From Methylotenera sp. G11 (GTDB taxonomy: Bacteria; Pseudomonadota; Gammaproteobacteria; Burkholderiales; Methylophilaceae): 64,000 bases of DNA. The DNA is taken from NCBI RefSeq assembly GCF_000799735.1, contig NZ_JUHH01000001.1:434001-498000 (forward strand), in the 5' to 3' direction. How positions within the stretch are numbered: the first letter of the stretch is position 1; each line of letters opens with the position of its first letter. The notes beneath the pieces were generated by a model that made no database searches, had not been told where the DNA came from, and worked only from the letters and a program-made list of their open reading frames with translations. Of this stretch, positions 21,742 to 30,015 are shown in pieces. The position numbers were made by a program, and so were the translations under genes.

Positions 21742-22734
21742 ATGATTATCCAGACAAAATCCGACATTCTTTCATCAGAGATTACGCCTAAGGAGGTCTT
21801 TGACGGCAGGCGCCAGTTCCTGCAGCAGGCCGGTTTCGGGCTTTTGGCCAGCGCGACAGGTTTGCTGGCCAGCCCGTCATTCGCCACTTCCGGCAACCTG
21901 CCTACGCAGTACAAGGCCGGCAGGCCTTTGTTAAAGCTCCCCGATTTCACTAAGTCAAAATATGGAACCGGAGAAAAGCTGACTTCTTTTGAAGATATTA
22001 CTACCTACAATAACTATTACGAGTTCGGCACCGGCAAGGATGAGCCTGCCGTGCATTCAAAACTATTCAAGCCAGTGCCCTGGACTGTCAGCATTGAAGG
22101 GCAGGTCAAGAAGAATAAAACCATCAGTATCGAGGATATTTTAAAGCTCGCGCCGCTGGAAGAGCGGATATACCGCATGCGCTGTGTTGAAGGGTGGTCT
22201 ATGGTGATTCCCTGGATCGGATTCCCGCTTGCACAGTTGATTAAATGGGCGGAACCCAATTCGAATGCCAAGTATGTTGAGTTTGTATCTTTGGCGGATA
22301 CACAGCAGATGCCGGGTGTAAACCTGCCGATACTGGACTGGCCTTATATCGAAGGCCTGCGTATGGATGAAGCGATGAACCCGCTTACGATCATGGCTGT
22401 CGGATTATACGGCGAGGCTTTGCCTAATCAGAACGGGGCACCGATGCGCCTCGTGGTGCCCTGGAAGTATGGTTTCAAAGGGGCAAAAGCAATTGTCAAA
22501 ATCCGCTTTACCGACAAAATGCCGATGACTACATGGATGAAGGCCGGCCCGAAGGAGTATGGTTTTTATGCCAACGTCAACCCACAGGTTGACCACCCGC
22601 GCTGGACGCAATCTTCAGAGAAACGTATTGGTGCAGGCCTTTTTGCCGGGCGCATCAAAACGCAGATGTTTAACGGTTACACAGAACAGGTAGGGCAGAT
22701 GTATGCCGGCATGGATTTACGAAAAAACTATTAG
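21742..22734 (+). CDS. msrP: Protein-methionine-sulfoxide reductase, catalytic subunit MsrP
   Basis: 330 residues of the sulfite-oxidase fold. The N-terminus carries a Tat signal ([16 protein letters not shown], near 24-40) for folded export to the periplasm. The molybdopterin cysteine lies in [15 protein letters not shown], near residue 153. Other YedY signatures: [28 protein letters not shown] and YGFYANVNP. It reduces methionine sulfoxide in oxidised periplasmic proteins, taking electrons from MsrQ, whose gene overlaps its 3' end. Length equals E. coli MsrP (334). Confidence 0.96.
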   Translation: MIIQTKSDILSSEITPKEVFDGRRQFLQQAGFGLLASATGLLASPSFATSGNLPTQYKAGRPLLKLPDFTKSKYGTGEKLTSFEDITTYNNYYEFGTGKDEPAVHSKLFKPVPWTVSIEGQVKKNKTISIEDILKLAPLEERIYRMRCVEGWSMVIPWIGFPLAQLIKWAEPNSNAKYVEFVSLADTQQMPGVNLPILDWPYIEGLRMDEAMNPLTIMAVGLYGEALPNQNGAPMRLVVPWKYGFKGAKAIVKIRFTDKMPMTTWMKAGPKEYGFYANVNPQVDHPRWTQSSEKRIGAGLFAGRIKTQMFNGYTEQVGQMYAGMDLRKNY

Positions 22735-23359
22735 GCTGCAATGGCTAGCTTTTATCAGCAAGGTGCCGGATAGAAAACTGGTCGCCAGGTTAAAGTTTGC
22801 CATTTTCCTGCTGTGCCTGATTCCTTTGTTGCGCCTGTTCTGGCTGGCTTTTCATGATAATTTGACTGCCAACCCGGTAGAGTTTGTTGAAAGATCAACG
22901 GGTTACTGGTCATTATTCATGTTGTTAGCCACCTTGAGTTTGAGCCCGATCAGGTTAATGACAGGGCGCTCATGGCAATTGCAGTACCGGCGTATGCTGG
23001 GGCTTTTTATGTTCTTTTATGCCTGCCTGCATGTGACGGCCTATTTATGGCTGGATTATGCTTTTGACTGGGCAGACATTGCCAGGGATATCGTTAAGCA
23101 CCCGTACGTGCTGGTAGGCGCTTCAGCTTTCATGTTGACTTTGCCGCTGGCCATTACTTCTAACAATGCCATGATCAGGCTATTGCGTGAGCGCTGGAAA
23201 CAGTTGCACAAGTTGGTTTATGTGATTGCTATTTTAGCTGTGGTGCATTTCTTGTGGCTGGTGAAAAAAGACCTGCGTGAACCCATGCTGTATGCAGTGA
23301 TATTGGCTTTGCTGCTGGCTATCAGGATTTACTACAGAATATCGAAGCGCAAAGCTTAA
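22703..23359 (+). CDS. msrQ: Haem-binding membrane subunit MsrQ
   Basis: 218 residues with six membrane segments, of the ferric-reductase-like family. Haem-ligand histidines are seen in [11 protein letters not shown] and in [21 protein letters not shown]. The first ATG (22703) gives a 32-base overlap with msrP; a shorter start cannot be excluded because no clear ribosome site is present. It passes electrons from the quinone pool or a flavin reductase to MsrP. Confidence 0.93.
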   Translation: MPAWIYEKTIRLQWLAFISKVPDRKLVARLKFAIFLLCLIPLLRLFWLAFHDNLTANPVEFVERSTGYWSLFMLLATLSLSPIRLMTGRSWQLQYRRMLGLFMFFYACLHVTAYLWLDYAFDWADIARDIVKHPYVLVGASAFMLTLPLAITSNNAMIRLLRERWKQLHKLVYVIAILAVVHFLWLVKKDLREPMLYAVILALLLAIRIYYRISKRKA

Positions 23360-23429
23360 GATAGTGTAAGTAGTGCTCCTTGATTACGACTAATGCTTAT
23401 CGTTAATCTTAAATTAGGGAGAAATTCTG

Positions 23430-23969
23430 ATGAAGGCAGGTTCTGTATTGAATATGGGCGTAGGGCTTTATTGCAAGGCGATAGCGCAGGTCAATGTTTT
23501 TGCCGATTATATTCCGCCATTATTTTTACGCTTGGTTCTGGCAATAGAGTTTGGTGAATCAGGTCTTCAGAAGTTTCATGGCACCAATTGGTTTCAGGAA
23601 GTCGCATTCCCTTTCCCGTTCAACCTGCTGCCACCGGATATCAGCTGGCACATTGCTACTTATTTTGAAATATTAGGTGCAATTGCCCTGGTGTTAGGTT
23701 TTGCAACACGGTTCTTTTCGGTATCGCTGGTGGTTTTAACGATTGTCGCGATTGTTTCAGTACATTGGCCAGCCCAGCTAACCAGTATCAGTGACCTGAT
23801 AACCGGTTACAGGATCGTGGATGAAGAGGGTGATGGTTTGGGTAACTATAAGCTGCCATTGCTCTATATTGTGATGTTCTTCCCTTTGATATTCAAAGGT
23901 GCCGGAAAGGTCAGTGTTGATTATTTGTTGATTGCTTATGTAAAGCCGATAAAAACAGTTATGTCATAG
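23430..23969 (+). CDS. DoxX-family membrane protein
   Basis: 179 residues, four membrane segments, with the DoxX features FGESGLQKFHG and EILGAIALVLGFATRF. The ATG at 23430 has a GGGAGA ribosome site. DoxX-family proteins occur with quinone-linked oxidoreductases and in oxidative stress operons, but the exact activity is unsettled. The 3' end overlaps the convergent DUF202 gene by 11 bases. Confidence 0.8.
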   Translation: MKAGSVLNMGVGLYCKAIAQVNVFADYIPPLFLRLVLAIEFGESGLQKFHGTNWFQEVAFPFPFNLLPPDISWHIATYFEILGAIALVLGFATRFFSVSLVVLTIVAIVSVHWPAQLTSISDLITGYRIVDEEGDGLGNYKLPLLYIVMFFPLIFKGAGKVSVDYLLIAYVKPIKTVMS

Positions 23970-24330
23970 CAAGATAAACTGTAAGCAGCCCGCCAACCAG
24001 TGCTACTGATAACGTTAATAAAGAACCCAGGCAGGTGATCGCTAATTCAGGGACATCTGCCGGCGGTAATGTTTTCACATAGCGATGATGGTTATACTGC
24101 GCCCCTAATGTGATTGCAACGCCAATCATTACAAGTGCCATGCCAAAGAAGTTGGAGAAGTCGCTTCCTTGGTGGATATGGTGATCGCCAGCACCTGCGG
24201 TAGTCAGCAAGGTCAGGAATAAACCGAATTTAGCCACTACAAAACCAAGCGCCATTACGGTAATGCCTGACCTGACCCAAGCCAGTAGCGTGCGTTCAGC
24301 TGCGAAAAAGACTCTAGGATCTGAGTTCAA
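23959..24330 (-). CDS. DUF202 / YidH-family membrane protein
   Basis: 123 residues from a TTG at 24330 that has AGGAAA seven bases upstream; the extended reading from TTG 24360 runs through that ribosome site. It begins NSDPRVFFAAERTLLAWVRSG, the standard DUF202 opening, followed by three membrane segments. Function unknown in the family. Convergent and overlapping with doxX at its 3' end. Confidence 0.8.
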   Translation of the reverse strand: MNSDPRVFFAAERTLLAWVRSGITVMALGFVVAKFGLFLTLLTTAGAGDHHIHQGSDFSNFFGMALVMIGVAITLGAQYNHHRYVKTLPPADVPELAITCLGSLLTLSVALVGGLLTVYLAMT

Positions 24331-24360
24331 AATATTTCCTATATTAAAATGTACATGCAA

Positions 24361-24413
24361 GCAGGTGAGGGCAAGGAGGCTGTAAGTCCTGCTCGGTTCC
24401 AGCCTTTACCTGC
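24361..24413 (-). other. Nested inverted repeats upstream of the DUF202 gene
   Basis: Outer arms GCAGGT (24361-24366) and ACCTGC (24408-24413), inner arms AGGCTG (24377-24382) and CAGCCT (24400-24405). On the minus strand they lie about 30 to 85 bases before the DUF202 start, with no T run, so a structured leader RNA or a processing site is more likely than a terminator. Confidence 0.4.
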
Positions 24414-24444
24414 TCATGAATGGTTGTATTTAACTATTGAAACA

Positions 24445-24957
24445 TTACTCTACAGCAATCAGTGAATACAAGCTGAACATGATAAGAACGACGATAGGCG
24501 CAAATATATATTTTCTGACTCTATTGATAGAGCTAGATTTGGCCTTATCATGGGATTCATAACCAATTGATTCTTCAAGTAACTTTTCTGTCAATTTTGA
24601 ATTGAACGAATTTTTGTCAACTGTGTAATCCTTGAATCTCAGCTTTTCTACTTTTTCAAATGGCCTGTTTATGTAAAATAGCTCCGGGTTCCATTCAGAG
24701 TGCTTTTTGCTCAATAGCATTTTAGTGACTGTCACATGATCCAGCACCGCATTGACCGTGTCGGTAGAGGAGGCATGCCAGATGTGTTTAGGCGACCAGG
24801 TCATTGCATCGGCCATATAAACCTTGCAAAAAGTAATATATTTATCTTTCTCATCGGCACTGAATGTCGTAAATACATTAAATGTTTCATCATCAACGAT
24901 CACTTCAGTCAAAATGGATTTATCTGTTAAATGTGTAGTGATAATTTTAGTAATCAA
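24445..24957 (-). CDS. Unknown tail-anchored protein
   Basis: 170 residues, mostly soluble and charged (Lys, Asp, Glu, Thr rich), ending in one membrane segment (about 149-168, YIFAPIVVLIMFSLYSLIAV) and three residues after it. That is the layout of a tail-anchored protein facing the cytoplasm. A central segment ELFYINRPFEKVEKLRFKDYTVDK shows no family I know. The coding sequence is AT-richer than the housekeeping genes around it. No operon partner is evident. Confidence 0.6.
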   Translation of the reverse strand: MITKIITTHLTDKSILTEVIVDDETFNVFTTFSADEKDKYITFCKVYMADAMTWSPKHIWHASSTDTVNAVLDHVTVTKMLLSKKHSEWNPELFYINRPFEKVEKLRFKDYTVDKNSFNSKLTEKLLEESIGYESHDKAKSSSINRVRKYIFAPIVVLIMFSLYSLIAVE

Positions 24958-25049
24958 AGTTAATATCCTGTATAAATAGTCATGTAAATTAATTGGTTAC
25001 TGGTTTTCTCTTCAGTAACCTGTGAGGAAGGCGCGGGCAGGTGCCCGGC

Positions 25050-25418
25050 TTACACATTCATGACTTTGATCACTTTCAATCGCCTGGATTGCTTCTGCGG
25101 GAAAGGCCAATCAATCACCTGGCCTTCTTTCAGCCCGAGTAAAGCAGAGCCCACAGGCGATAATACGGAGATTTTTCCATACTTCATATTGGCACCCTCC
25201 GGGAATACTAATTCCACCTCCCGGCTTAATCCCACGCTTTCGTCTGTGTAAATTACACGTGAATTAATTCTCACCACATTGTGCGGCATTTGATCCTCTG
25301 GAACTACAATCGCCAGGCTCAACTCATCGCTAAGCACGTCATCATTCGCCAGCATAGATAGTCGCGCGTAGTCTAAATCCGAAATAATTATCTTTTCAAG
25401 TTCCATGATGATATCCAT
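25050..25418 (-). CDS. Rnk-like GreA/GreB-family factor
   Basis: 122 residues from the ATG at 25418 (118 if the ATG at 25406, MELEKIII, is used). A short N-terminal helix, then a GreA/GreB C-terminal domain: NVVRINSRVIYTD, REVELVFP and the signature ISVLSPVGSALLGLKEGQVIDWPFP. It resembles Rnk (regulator of nucleoside diphosphate kinase), which binds RNA polymerase in the secondary channel and competes with Gre factors. A terminator-like hairpin lies 18 bases before the start. Confidence 0.8.
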   Translation of the reverse strand: MDIIMELEKIIISDLDYARLSMLANDDVLSDELSLAIVVPEDQMPHNVVRINSRVIYTDESVGLSREVELVFPEGANMKYGKISVLSPVGSALLGLKEGQVIDWPFPQKQSRRLKVIKVMNV

Positions 25419-25426
25419 AACATACA

Positions 25427-25458
25427 ATAAATAAATGCCCAGACAATCAGCCTGGGCA
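25427..25458 (-). terminator. Terminator-like hairpin just before the rnk-like gene
   Basis: On the minus strand TGCCCAG - nine-base loop - CTGGGCA, followed by TTTATTTATT. It could end transcripts arriving from upstream, or attenuate the rnk-like gene, whose start lies within 18 bases of the stem. Confidence 0.5.
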
Positions 25459-25923
25459 GCACTGAATCATAATGGCTATGGACATATTAAATAAGATAGA
25501 CCGGTCGAACATGACTGTTTCCTTATTGGATACAATTAATGTGAATAATGTCATCATTTGCATGTTAGTTACCTGGCTAATGCATCTGCAAGTTTTATAT
25601 ATTTATTGGCTTTAATATCGGCTGTGCAATAAGTGTTGACGGATTTGTCTATGTTGGATTTGAATTTGCAAGATTGAGATTCTACGAGTAGCAAAGATAA
25701 GTAATCATATTTGTTTAATCGTGGTAGCTTAAATTTTCCAGGCTTGGTTGATTACTTAAAATCAAGGTGGCAAGACGAGTGAGTATTGGTTCGCGGCATC
25801 AAACGGTGAATTATGCTTGGAGTATAAAAGCCTGGCTGCTATTTTGATGTATGTTGAATTTTACATAATATACATTATACGAAATTAAATAACCGAAGAA
25901 ATCGACCCTTGCATGCAACTAAT
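25428..25923. other. Gap of about 500 bases, AT-rich
   Basis: It holds the terminator-like hairpin at 25436-25458, the weak 41-codon reading at 25569-25694 and a TATAAT box at 25874-25879, all on the minus strand. No other gene was seen. The 10-base palindrome TTGCATGCAA lies at 25909-25918. Confidence 0.5.
25569..25694 (-). CDS. Possible 41-residue small protein
   Basis: A reading from a TTG at 25694 gives LLLVESQSCKFK...KLADALAR with two cysteines; the frame stays open 15 codons further upstream but has no ATG. It lies in the 496-base gap between the MoaD-like and rnk-like genes, with a TATAAT box on the same strand at 25874-25879 and a terminator-like hairpin at 25436-25458. It may be a small gene, a remnant of a larger one, or chance. 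Confidence 0.25.
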   Translation of the reverse strand: MLLVESQSCKFKSNIDKSVNTYCTADIKANKYIKLADALAR

Positions 25924-26202
25924 TCAACCACCACTCAGGGATTGGAAAATATAAACGGTTTGATTTTCCGTTACATGATCAGAGAGTTTAATTTTATCAA
26001 TCACCATGGTGTTGTTGATGCATAGATTCACATGCCTGCGCAGCGCACCATGTTCGTCGAGCACGTAATCGCTAAAACCTGGGGCGATCTCGTTGACTGC
26101 GGATATGATTTCCGCAACTGTGCCGGCCGGCACGGTGATGGTCCGGTTTTTTAATTGCGGAAAAAACCGGTATAGCTGCTGCGTCATTTCAACACCAGGC
26201 AT
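25924..26202 (-). CDS. MoaD/ThiS-like ubiquitin-fold protein
   Basis: 92 residues from the ATG at 26202, five bases after the stop of the BNR-repeat gene; a second ATG at 26187 (MTQQLYRFF) is also possible. A beta-grasp domain with the MoaD/ThiS order FFPQLKNRTITVPAGTVAEII, GFSDYVLDEHGALRRHVNLCINN, and the C-terminal GG (FQSLSGG) that is adenylated and thiocarboxylated, or conjugated, in this family. No moaE, moeB or thi genes are near, so a sulfur-carrier or conjugation partner outside the molybdopterin and thiamine pathways is likely. The tight spacing implies work with the BNR protein. Confidence 0.85.
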   Translation of the reverse strand: MPGVEMTQQLYRFFPQLKNRTITVPAGTVAEIISAVNEIAPGFSDYVLDEHGALRRHVNLCINNTMVIDKIKLSDHVTENQTVYIFQSLSGG

Positions 26203-26207
26203 GGTTT

Positions 26208-27392
26208 TCAGCCAAACCGCACTGAATAAATCGGCGGGAAATTGTTGCCTAGGCACCGCCATGTTTCACCGCGGTCTTCTGACAGATATACATTGCCGGT
26301 CGAGCTTCCAAAACATACGCTATTGCCTGCTGCATCCAGGCTATGCCGCAGGACAATATCGTAGGCGTTATCCTGTGGCAGTCCGCTTTGAAAACGCTGC
26401 CATGTCTGACCGCCATCGGTCGTGCGTGCGACGAACAGGCCGCCATCAATCGCCATTCGTTCTGAATCAGCACGCGCCGGGACGACCCATGCAGTGCGTC
26501 CATCATGTGCATCAGCAACAATCGGGAAGCCGAAATTCACGCCAAGGTCGGGCATGCTCACTTTTTCCCAGCGTTTTGCCCCGTCATTACTGTAAAAAAC
26601 ACCGCAGTGGTTTTGCTGCCATAGGTGATCTGGCTGGCCAGGGCAGCATGTCACGAAGTGTGGATCGTGACCCCATTCGGATTCAGGGTCAGGTAGATAG
26701 TCCATCAGCATGCCTTGATTGCGCCCTGTCCAGCTTTTGCCGCCATCCACTGTCTCGATGACCCCCGCTGTTGATACCGCAACATAAAGATGAAGCTGAT
26801 CCCGCGGATCTACGATGATTGAATGAATGCCAGGTTCAAACACACCGTAATCAATACTTGCAGGTGTGCCGTTCCAGTGATTTTCAGTCGTTGTATCGCC
26901 ATCGAACAGGTCACCACCGCGGCTGTGGTGGTTCCATAGCGGTCGGTTGAGTTCCCAGTTGTCGCCGCCATCGTCACTGACGAACAAGCCGCCGGGGATC
27001 GTGCCTGCATATAGCCTGCCCGGTTGATTGGCATTGCCAAATGCAATGTTCCAGATTTTAAGTATGCTTGCATCGGCATACTCCGGTAGCGCGGTCGGCG
27101 ATTTCGGGTTGAAATCCGGGGTGGGCAGGTATTTGACGATATAGCGTGCGCCTTTAGGGTACTTCAGCGATGAAATGTCGGTCCAACTGGCACCCCTGTC
27201 ACGGGAACAGGACAATTTAGGGCCCCAGTGCCCATGATCCAGTGAGGCCCACAAGGTGCCGTCACGAGGGTCAGATGCTGCGTAACATACCGGAATGCCT
27301 GCATGTGCGATTGGGCGCGGCCGCCAGCCAGCATGTGTATGATCGAATATTATGGTGCCTTTGCGAGTGCCCAGCAAAATCATATCAGACAT
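26208..27392 (-). CDS. BNR/Asp-box beta-propeller protein (sialidase-like fold)
   Basis: 394 residues from the ATG at 27392, which follows a perfect GGAGGTGG ribosome site. At least six Asp-boxes (S/T-x-D-x-G-x-x-W) are visible: SRDRGASW, SDDGGDNW, TVDGGKSW, SNDGAKRW, TTDGGQTW and SEDRGETW, spread over the chain as in a six- or seven-bladed propeller. It starts MILLGTRKGT without a signal peptide, so it is probably cytoplasmic, unlike secreted sialidases; the sialidase Arg triad was not identified. It is coupled to the MoaD/ThiS-like gene downstream. Function unknown; a scaffold or target for the ubiquitin-like protein is one possibility. Confidence 0.85.
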   Translation of the reverse strand: MSDMILLGTRKGTIIFDHTHAGWRPRPIAHAGIPVCYAASDPRDGTLWASLDHGHWGPKLSCSRDRGASWTDISSLKYPKGARYIVKYLPTPDFNPKSPTALPEYADASILKIWNIAFGNANQPGRLYAGTIPGGLFVSDDGGDNWELNRPLWNHHSRGGDLFDGDTTTENHWNGTPASIDYGVFEPGIHSIIVDPRDQLHLYVAVSTAGVIETVDGGKSWTGRNQGMLMDYLPDPESEWGHDPHFVTCCPGQPDHLWQQNHCGVFYSNDGAKRWEKVSMPDLGVNFGFPIVADAHDGRTAWVVPARADSERMAIDGGLFVARTTDGGQTWQRFQSGLPQDNAYDIVLRHSLDAAGNSVCFGSSTGNVYLSEDRGETWRCLGNNFPPIYSVRFG

Positions 27393-27574
27393 CAACCACC
27401 TCCAATGCTTACGCTACTGCATCTCTTTGTAAAGAAACAAGGTTTGGATTTATCTGATTGTAATTGAATACTGTATTGGCAGGGAAATTAACAATTGGAG
27501 CGAATGATGCCTGCGATTGCAGTGGGTTGGCAATATTCCCTACCCGTTTTAAATGTTTGATTCATGTTTGCGCA

Positions 27575-28120
27575 TTATTTTGTAAGGATATTCGTTGGAA
27601 TATCATCAATGCTGAATTTGTTTTTTTCTTCCCAGTACAGTTTTAAACCATCGTCACCTTTTTTCTCGGCCCAATCCGAAAGCATGTCTCTGTCACCGGT
27701 ATAAGCATAGTTAGGTACAGCCATTCCGCAGGATGTGAGCACAAGGTTAATTGAAAGATCGAATATCTGGCGTGCGCCCGGCAAGGGCTTAAAGTATCCG
27801 AAAAGTTTCTGCCATTCCTCGTCATCTTTATGGATCACTCTTGCGGTTCCGAAAAGCCGAAGTATCATCGGCGGCCCTTCGAACGCACAAAACATGATGG
27901 TCATGCGGGGATGGTTCTGAACGTGTGCGGATGATTCATTTCCGCTGCCGGTGAGGTTAAGCCAGAGTAAGCGGTTGTTGTCTAGAATTCTTAGTGAATC
28001 CAGACCCTTGGGTGAGATGTTGACACGACTATCCGCGGTAGCCGTCCCGACGAAAAAGATTTTCTGTTCCGAGATGAATTCAATCAGGCGATCGGTAAGT
28101 GCCGGGTAATGTTTAGCCAT
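27575..28120 (-). CDS. Pyridoxamine 5'-phosphate oxidase-like FMN-binding protein
   Basis: 181 residues. Starts MAKHYPALTDRLIEFI, followed by the split-barrel motifs FVGTATADSRVNISPKG and NHPRMTIMFCAFEGPP typical of PNPOx-like flavin reductases and FMN/F420-binding proteins. The residues for PLP synthesis are not evident, so a general flavin- or haem-linked role is more likely than vitamin B6 synthesis. Monocistronic, or with the gene at 28151. Confidence 0.75.
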   Translation of the reverse strand: MAKHYPALTDRLIEFISEQKIFFVGTATADSRVNISPKGLDSLRILDNNRLLWLNLTGSGNESSAHVQNHPRMTIMFCAFEGPPMILRLFGTARVIHKDDEEWQKLFGYFKPLPGARQIFDLSINLVLTSCGMAVPNYAYTGDRDMLSDWAEKKGDDGLKLYWEEKNKFSIDDIPTNILTK

Positions 28121-28150
28121 ACAACTCTATTTAGTCATTAATTTCAGTAT

Positions 28151-29326
28151 TTAAATTTTGGCTAGTGCCTGCATCAAATCATGCTCCAGATCTTCAGGTG
28201 TTTCAAGCCCGATGGATAGCCTTATGGAATTGTCAGTAATGCCGCGAGATTCCCGCATCTCTGCGCTGAGGTCACGATGCGAAGTTAGCGCCGGTTGCGA
28301 AATCAGGCTCTCAACCCCGCCCAGGCTTGCTGCTATGGAGAATAATTGCAGGCTATCGATCATTCTGGTGGCGGCACCTGCCTCGCCGTCTATGGTTAAT
28401 GAGATCATTCCGCCAAATCCACGCATCTGGCGCTTGGCGATCTCATGACCGCAGTGACTCTCTAAACCAGGATAATAAACCTGTTTGACTAACGGGTGTT
28501 TTTGCAATGCGGTTGCCAAGTGCAATGCGGTTGCATTCTGCCGCTGTACCCGTACCTCCAGCGTTGCCAAGCTGCGCGCCAGCAGGTGCGCCGAATCCGG
28601 CGCCAGAATCTGCCCAAGGTTTTTTCTCCAGATGCGCATCGGTTCAAGCATGTTGTCTGCAGCAGCCACTACGCCTCCTGTCAGGTCGCTATGCCCGCCG
28701 AGATATTTGGTTGCGCTATGAATCACAATGTCGGCACCCAGTGATAATGGCTGCTGGTTGACCGGGGTGGCGAATGTGCTGTCAATGGCGACTTTTGCGC
28801 CATAGCGATGTGCCAGAGAACAGATCTGTGAGATGTCGGCAATTTCAAGCAAAGGATTGGATGGTGTTTCCAGGTAGATCAGGCTGCTTTGTTTGGCTAA
28901 TAAACGCTCGAGCCCGTGCAGGTCATTGACAGCCATAAAACTCGTATGCCGGTTTAAAGCCGGTAATTGCCGGGACATTAACTCCCATGTGCCGCCATAA
29001 ACTTCCCCAAGGCAAATGACGCCGTGCTCGCCATGGGCGAGCAGCGTTGCAGAGATTGCAGCCATCCCGGAGGCGAACGCCAAAGCGCCCTCCGCACGTT
29101 CAAGGCTTGCCAGCTTGGCTTCAACACTCATCACGCTCGGGTTTGTCCCGTATCGGGTATAAAAATAACCAGAGTTGCGGCCTTCAATCACGTTTAGCAT
29201 GTCTGCCGTTGAGCTGAACCTGAAGGTGGTGGTGTCGTATAGCGGGGTGTGCGGAGCTCCGAATTGGTCAGTAATTTCACCTGCATGAATGCAGTTGGTA
29301 GCAAAGCCATTATTTTTGGTAGCCAT
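28151..29326 (-). CDS. Cystathionine gamma-synthase / beta-lyase family PLP enzyme
   Basis: 391 residues, the normal length of the Cys/Met-metabolism PLP family. Motifs: YTRYGTNPSVMSVEAKLASLE, the pyridine-stacking FASGMAAISA region, the PLP-binding D in VAIDSTFATP, and the Schiff-base lysine in HSATKYLGGHSD. It probably acts on O-activated homoserine or cystathionine in methionine synthesis; gamma-synthase, beta-lyase and methionine gamma-lyase cannot be separated by eye. An 18-base in-frame tandem duplication (28503-28534) encodes the repeated ATALHLATALQ. Confidence 0.88.
   Translation of the reverse strand: MATKNNGFATNCIHAGEITDQFGAPHTPLYDTTTFRFSSTADMLNVIEGRNSGYFYTRYGTNPSVMSVEAKLASLERAEGALAFASGMAAISATLLAHGEHGVICLGEVYGGTWELMSRQLPALNRHTSFMAVNDLHGLERLLAKQSSLIYLETPSNPLLEIADISQICSLAHRYGAKVAIDSTFATPVNQQPLSLGADIVIHSATKYLGGHSDLTGGVVAAADNMLEPMRIWRKNLGQILAPDSAHLLARSLATLEVRVQRQNATALHLATALQKHPLVKQVYYPGLESHCGHEIAKRQMRGFGGMISLTIDGEAGAATRMIDSLQLFSIAASLGGVESLISQPALTSHRDLSAEMRESRGITDNSIRLSIGLETPEDLEHDLMQALAKI
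28503..28534 (-). repeat. In-frame 18-base tandem duplication
   Basis: TGCAATGCGGTTGC occurs at 28503-28516 and 28521-28534, an 18-base offset. In the coding frame of the cystathionine-type enzyme it gives ATALHLATALQ. A slippage product that keeps the frame. Confidence 0.75.
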
Positions 29327-29395
29327 TTAAATTATCCTATCCAATCATCAGTACGTTCAATCGGCAGTATGTTGCATTTTAAATATCATGATGCG

Positions 29396-29869
29396 CTATA
29401 TCGCATGTGCGTCTTCCATCTCTGCTATATTAACTCGTGACGCGTTGTTTAGCTCGCCCTCTTCCATCACAAGCGCCTGGGTGAATAATGCAAAGGCTTC
29501 GGCCCATGCTGCCAGTAAATGCGTGGTTGCAGCGTAACCTAAGGTTTCCTTGATCGCATCCAGAAAATGGCTGCCGATAATCGGGTAATCTATGGCTGTT
29601 ATCCCCCAGGAAGCTGATTTCCGCACAAGGCGGCGCATAACAGGCCGGAATCTATCGGCACGGTCAATATTGGCCGCATATGCAAACACAACGGATACCA
29701 GCGGCTGCTGCGGTACTGTTGAGGCCTTGCATTCCATATTAAAAGCATGCTTGAGTTCAGGATAGGTTTTAAAGCAATTGCGGTTAAATATATGCGTTAT
29801 TGCTACACACCGCTCACGTAAAACCGGAACACTGGCATTGATATAGGTTCTTGCAAAATCAGATAGCAT
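29396..29869 (-). CDS. Globin-domain protein lacking haem ligands
   Basis: 157 residues that align without gaps to about residue 140 of the Hmp globin domain encoded at 37807 (shared FAYAANID, YPIIG/YPIVG, FNM, DAIKETLG/GAIKGVLG). Yet the three residues that make flavohaemoglobin work are changed: Tyr29 (B10) is Asn, Gln53 (E7) is Pro, and the proximal haem ligand His85 (F8) is Ser (codon TCA). Tyr95 and Glu137 of the proximal network are kept. It has extra cysteines at 21, 32 and 47 and no reductase domain. The reading is uninterrupted, with a GGGA ribosome site, so it is probably expressed. It lies 147 bases downstream of an orphan ccoN. Haem binding by the normal mode seems impossible; a sensor, carrier or adaptor role is inference. 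Confidence 0.85.
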   Translation of the reverse strand: MLSDFARTYINASVPVLRERCVAITHIFNRNCFKTYPELKHAFNMECKASTVPQQPLVSVVFAYAANIDRADRFRPVMRRLVRKSASWGITAIDYPIIGSHFLDAIKETLGYAATTHLLAAWAEAFALFTQALVMEEGELNNASRVNIAEMEDAHAI

Positions 29870-30015
29870 AATTTTCCCTTTTATTTGTGTATAAAAATTA
29901 ATAACATGCGCAATATTTACTTAATAGCCAATTGCTGATGCGTATTGACCAGCTTTTTCTGCAACCTGAGGCGGCTGGCATCACTGATTCGTTTTAATCT
30001 ATTCGGTTGGTCAAC

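Noticed and set aside
29396-29869. Functional haem globin or a simple pseudogene
   Set aside because: The haem ligand and distal residues are replaced, so a normal globin is unlikely; yet the frame is open, the ribosome site is present and the fold residues are kept, so decay is not the best reading either.
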